Positions 5,494 to 8,233 of a DNA stretch of 8,233 nucleotides are shown here, piece after piece. Origin of the DNA: Deltaproteobacteria bacterium (lineage in GTDB: Bacteria; Desulfobacterota; Deferrimicrobia; Deferrimicrobiales; Deferrimicrobiaceae); the NCBI GenBank assembly GCA_003105225.1, contig PQAK01000035.1, positions 2,491 to 10,723 of the forward strand, given 5' to 3'. Every line of letters begins with the position of its first letter. The first letter of the stretch is position 1. Under the pieces are notes generated by a model. It made no database searches, was not told the DNA's origin, and saw only the letters and a list, made by a program, of their open reading frames with translations. The position numbers and the translations under genes are program-made.

Positions 5494-6854
5494 AGACGTA
5501 CGCGGAGCTCGTCCGGAGCCGGCTGGAGGACAGGCATGCGAACATCATGGGGAACCTGGACGACTTCACCGACGGGAACCTTCGGTTCACGGTCCGCATT
5601 TTCGGGGATTGTATGGACGAGGAGAAGCGCAAGGAACTCCTCGGAAACTATACCGAATATTGGACGGAATCCGAGCTGCGCGATTTCGTGAAGAATTTCC
5701 TCCCCGCATACACCGAATACGCCATCGCCGAGCTCCTCGAGAAGAAAAAGGACGGCGAGCGGTTCGATCCCCCCTGCTTGACGCAGGAAGAGTACCAGGA
5801 GATGGCGGTCCGGGAAAAGTGGCCCAAGCTGGCCGCCGGGCTGGAGCACGTCACCCCCTTGCAGCTGCGCCGGGAGATCGCGAAGGCGGGGCTGCTTTTC
5901 CGTCCGTATATGCTTTCGGATCCGGGGTTCAACGAGGGGGTGCTGGAATTCGCTCTCTACTTCGACCTCCTGGACCGGCTGGCGAAGCTTTCGCCCGACG
6001 AACTGCGGAAGGTAGCGGGCGATATCGCCCCGATGATCGACCGGGCCGTTTCCTCCGGATCGGCGGAGGCGTGCGAGGCGGATCTGAAATCGATCCGGGA
6101 GCGCGCCGCGCGGGCGGCAGGCATCCTGGCGGATCCGGAGACGTTCCTGGGCCCCGAGATGGAGCGGTACCCTCGCGAGGCGCCCCCGGGCTGGAAGGTC
6201 CGCGAGCTGCGCAACACGCTGAAAACGATGACGCTTAAAGACCTGCGTCTCTCCGCGCTGGTCCACCTGGACCTCCTGACCACCGAGGAGACCCGGGCGA
6301 TCGTCGTGCCCTTCATCTCGCGGTTCCCGTCGTTTTTCGAAATCCCCTCCAACGGGCTGAGGGAAATCATCCTCGCCATCGCGGAGGAGGTGAGCGACCG
6401 CGCGATCACGTTCTTCATCGAGCGGTACCCGGTAGGCCGGATGGCGATGACCCCGGCGGTTTCCTTCCTGGTCTGGAAACTGATGCCGGAGGAAGAGAGG
6501 CTTACGCGGCTGCGGGAAGACAACGCGAAAATGGACCAGGCGATGATGTCCCGCCACCTGGCGAGGTACCTGTTGTCCGGCTCCACGGCGGATCTCTCCG
6601 ACGTGGGGAAGCAGATCGCGCTTTTGACCGACGAGCGGTTTACCGCAAATCACGGTTTGATCCTGAAAAACGCGGGAAGCGACCAGGCGGGCGAAGGGGT
6701 TCGAAGGCTCTACGACGAGGTGACGGTCCTGTCGCTCCGGATGGCGTTCCGGCAGGGAGTGGAGAAGGAAGAGATGTTTTTCAGGATCCGGGAGAGGATA
6801 GCGGAGGCGACGGGGATACCGGCGCCCGGCAAACTCATCGAGGGAGGGGTTTAG
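5490..6854 (+). CDS. Uncharacterised 454-aa helical cytoplasmic protein
   Basis: No family is recognised. The protein is soluble, rich in charged residues (Glu, Arg, Lys, Asp) and appears almost wholly alpha-helical, with repeated amphipathic segments of 20-30 residues such as LSPDELRKVAGDIAPMIDRA, MTLKDLRLSALVHLDLL and LREIILAIAEEVSDRAITFF. This pattern would suit a scaffold or HEAT-like solenoid, but no repeat consensus is clear. There is no signal peptide, no membrane segment, and no Walker, zinc or catalytic motif that I can point to. The ATG overlaps the preceding stop by 4 nt (ATGA) and GAGGGG stands 8 nt upstream. The stop is 3 nt before the DUF4177-like gene. It is the largest member of the operon and presumably its core component. 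Confidence 0.88.
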   Translation: MKTYAELVRSRLEDRHANIMGNLDDFTDGNLRFTVRIFGDCMDEEKRKELLGNYTEYWTESELRDFVKNFLPAYTEYAIAELLEKKKDGERFDPPCLTQEEYQEMAVREKWPKLAAGLEHVTPLQLRREIAKAGLLFRPYMLSDPGFNEGVLEFALYFDLLDRLAKLSPDELRKVAGDIAPMIDRAVSSGSAEACEADLKSIRERAARAAGILADPETFLGPEMERYPREAPPGWKVRELRNTLKTMTLKDLRLSALVHLDLLTTEETRAIVVPFISRFPSFFEIPSNGLREIILAIAEEVSDRAITFFIERYPVGRMAMTPAVSFLVWKLMPEEERLTRLREDNAKMDQAMMSRHLARYLLSGSTADLSDVGKQIALLTDERFTANHGLILKNAGSDQAGEGVRRLYDEVTVLSLRMAFRQGVEKEEMFFRIRERIAEATGIPAPGKLIEGGV

Positions 6855-6857
6855 GAG

Positions 6858-7064
6858 ATGGCGTTTGAATACATGGAAAGAATCGTCATGTTCAAGGAGA
6901 CATCCGAGGGGCTCACCGTGGAGATGGATTGGCTGCACGAGGCGGGCAAGGAAGGGTGGGAACTCGTGGCGTCCATCCCGCTCATCGCTCCCAACCGGGA
7001 CGGGATCGCGTACGGCACCGTCGGAAGCCACATGATCCTGAAAAGGCAAAAAAAGGTTTTATAA
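6858..7064 (+). CDS. DUF4177-like small protein
   Basis: The 68-aa protein follows the outline of the DUF4177 family. It opens with a strand (FEYMERIVMF), then has a helix containing the signature WLHEAGKEGWELVASIP (25-41), with the conserved Gly33-Trp34-Glu35-Leu36-Val37. It ends in a strand HMILKRQK (58-65), matching the family's usual terminal hydrophobic-LKR. These are small cytoplasmic domains of unknown function, often about 50-70 aa. Its ATG at 6858 is 3 nt after the previous stop, with AGGAG immediately upstream and a GGGAGGGG run a little further, so it is translated with the 454-aa gene. No clear terminator follows; a new promoter begins 13 nt after its stop codon. Confidence 0.85.
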   Translation: MAFEYMERIVMFKETSEGLTVEMDWLHEAGKEGWELVASIPLIAPNRDGIAYGTVGSHMILKRQKKVL

Positions 7065-7076
7065 CGATTTTTTGGC

Positions 7077-7106
7077 TTGACATTGATTGCGGGTACGCGA
7101 TATAAA
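7077..7106 (+). promoter_or_regulatory. Sigma-70 promoter of the CoA-transferase gene
   Basis: TTGACA (7077-7082), an 18-nt spacer and TATAAA (7101-7106) lie in an AT-rich stretch just after the DUF4177-like gene. The -35 is embedded in the same TTGGCTTGACA string as the promoter at 4585. The predicted start of transcription is near 7113, leaving a leader of about 224 nt before the ATG at 7337. Confidence 0.8.
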
Positions 7107-7112
7107 ATAAAA

Positions 7113-7336
7113 CGTGTTTCTATAAGTCCACCCGCGGTTCCGGTGGAACTTCCTGATTTTAATGCGGTTTCCCCTTTGTTGCCAAGGATGGGCATCGCTG
7201 TCGGTTTTGCCTTTCGATTCTGGGGAAAGCGGAAAGGGGGGATGAGGGGCAAGGAAAAGAGGCAGTAAGGATTTCGGTTTCGCGTTCGCAAGGAACCAAA
7301 GTGCATTGGCCCGCAAAATCTACGAGGAGGGGAAGA
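7113..7336 (+). other. Long 5' leader of the CoA-transferase mRNA
   Basis: No convincing gene lies in this 224-nt stretch. Near its 5' end TCCACC (7127-7132) pairs with GGTGGA (7142-7147). Further on, a C-rich element (7168-7177) can pair either with GGGGAAA (7222-7228) or with AAAGGGG (7233-7239), and part of it also complements the ribosome site GAGGAGGGG (7324-7332). These exclusive pairings would allow leader-based control, but the elements are of low complexity and I recognise no known riboswitch. A 26-codon frame at 7188-7268 has no good ribosome site. Confidence 0.4.
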
Positions 7337-8233
7337 ATGGCTGAAAAGTGGCGTACGGAAAAGAAACGGCCGACGATCAAGGTTCTTCCGTGGCCCGCGA
7401 TCCCGACGCCGACGGTCGAAGAGGTGTACGCCGGAGTCGACGAGAAGCGGAAGGAGTATTCCCTCTGGGTCGAGTCGGCGGTCCGGCAGCAGTTCAACGC
7501 CGACAAGCCGGAGTCGCTCGACGGCATCCGGGTTCTCGACTGCACGGCCAACATGAACATCGGCCACTGGTGCTCCTCGCACTTCTCGGAACTGGGCGCC
7601 GAAGTCATCATGGTCGAGCCGCCCGGAGGCGATCCGACACGGCAATTGACCCCGTTCGGACGCCAGGAGTACATGTTCGAAGCCAAGAACGGCGAGAAGT
7701 GCGGCGCCCGGTTCCTCGCCGAGGCCCGGAACAAGTTCTCCGTCACGCTCAACCTCGAGACGGAAGAGGGACGGGCGCTGCTGAAGAAGATCATCCCGCA
7801 GGTCGACATCCTGATCGAGAACGCCCCCCCGGGGCACTACGACAAGCTGGGGATCGGCTACCGCCAGCTTTCCGAGATCAACCCGCGGCTGGTCTACCTG
7901 TGGGTCGGCCAGCGCGGCCAGTGGGGCCCCCTGAAGGACGACCCGGGCAACCTCGACCCGACCGCCCAGTGCTCGATGGGCTTCGTCCACGGCACCGGCG
8001 CGCCGGTGGCGTTCGGCGGCACCCCGACCCGGTCCGGCTGGTGGCTGTGCGACCAGGTCGGCGGCACCTTCGCGGCGATCGGCGCGATGGCGGCCCTCTA
8101 CGCCCGGGAGAAGTTCCTCGGGCACGGCCAGTTCGTCGAGTGCACGGGGGCCGAGGCGGTCATCCGGATCATCGACTACAACTGGGGATGGAACGGGATG
8201 GACGGCTCCGTCCGGCCCCGCTACGGGAACTGG
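7337..8233 (+). CDS. Class III (CaiB/BaiF) CoA-transferase, N-terminal part
   Basis: Family III enzymes move CoA between carboxylic acids through an aspartyl-CoA anhydride. The 299 codons present (no stop; the gene runs off the window) include the Rossmann-like start LDGIRVLDCTANMN (61-74), ELGAEVIMVEPPGGDPTR (85-102), the VTLNLETEEGRALL region (136-149) and the VDILIENAPPG stretch (156-166). The expected catalytic Asp is Asp207 in NLDPTAQCSMG, 8 residues before the conserved Gly as in the family. The family core normally starts near residue 1, so about 60 extra residues precede it here, rich in Lys, Arg, Glu and Pro. GAGGAGGGG 4 nt before the ATG supports the start. The substrate cannot be read from this part; members serve carnitine, oxalate, bile-acid, benzylsuccinate and other acyl pathways. 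Confidence 0.92.
   Translation, partial: MAEKWRTEKKRPTIKVLPWPAIPTPTVEEVYAGVDEKRKEYSLWVESAVRQQFNADKPESLDGIRVLDCTANMNIGHWCSSHFSELGAEVIMVEPPGGDPTRQLTPFGRQEYMFEAKNGEKCGARFLAEARNKFSVTLNLETEEGRALLKKIIPQVDILIENAPPGHYDKLGIGYRQLSEINPRLVYLWVGQRGQWGPLKDDPGNLDPTAQCSMGFVHGTGAPVAFGGTPTRSGWWLCDQVGGTFAAIGAMAALYAREKFLGHGQFVECTGAEAVIRIIDYNWGWNGMDGSVRPRYGNW

Noticed and set aside
4995..7049. 684-codon minus-strand reading frame
   Set aside because: It spans four plus-strand genes with consistent ribosome sites and 3-4-nt junctions. Its product is Arg/Pro/His-rich with no recognisable motif, so it is a shadow frame.
7040..7076. A/T runs after the DUF4177-like gene as a terminator
   Set aside because: There are A and T tracts but no GC stem that would form an intrinsic terminator.
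7188..7268. 26-codon reading frame in the CoA-transferase leader
   Set aside because: The ATG lacks a usable ribosome site and the frame has no conserved features; it could be a leader peptide but nothing supports it.
6851..8125. 424-codon minus-strand reading frame
   Set aside because: It lies antisense to the CoA-transferase and crosses its promoter and leader; no motif is recognisable.

Overview
The window is GC-rich bacterial chromosome (by eye about two-thirds G+C) with tightly packed genes, Shine-Dalgarno start sites and consensus sigma-70 promoters. Three features suggest a Desulfobacterota / Desulfuromonadia-like (Geobacter-type) or closely allied anaerobic lineage. The Fo genes are separated from F1. 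hemL sits immediately upstream of them, which I recall from Geobacter. A class III CoA-transferase lies at the right edge. This taxonomic placement is inference from gene order and protein style, not from a marker gene. There are no rRNA or tRNA genes, CRISPR arrays, insertion sequences or phage genes.

Left (1-1250): a minus-strand gene for a secreted lipoprotein runs off the left edge. It is preceded by a sequence closely matching a sigma-28 (FliA) promoter. A strong UUCG-loop terminator separates it from the operon upstream.

Centre-left (1263-4520, minus strand): a five-gene operon, hemL - atpZ - atpI - atpB - atpE, is read from a textbook TTGACA-N17-TACAAT promoter. It encodes glutamate-1-semialdehyde aminomutase (C5 pathway to tetrapyrroles), two small membrane proteins linked to Fo assembly, and the ion-translocating a and c subunits. 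No b, delta, alpha, gamma, beta or epsilon gene follows: the terminator comes directly after atpE, so the rest of the ATP synthase must be elsewhere. Both the a and c subunits begin with signal-peptide-like segments.

Centre-right (4585-7064, plus strand): divergent from hemL, a second consensus promoter drives four tightly spaced genes. Three (128, about 124 and 454 aa) match no family I recognise; the fourth is a 68-aa DUF4177-like protein. This cassette is the best candidate for undescribed biology here. The shared hemL/cassette intergenic region contains several dyads that could be operators.

Right (7065-8233, plus strand): a third promoter (TTGACA-N18-TATAAA) and a leader of about 220 nt precede the 5' part of a class III (CaiB/BaiF) CoA-transferase gene, cut off by the window edge.
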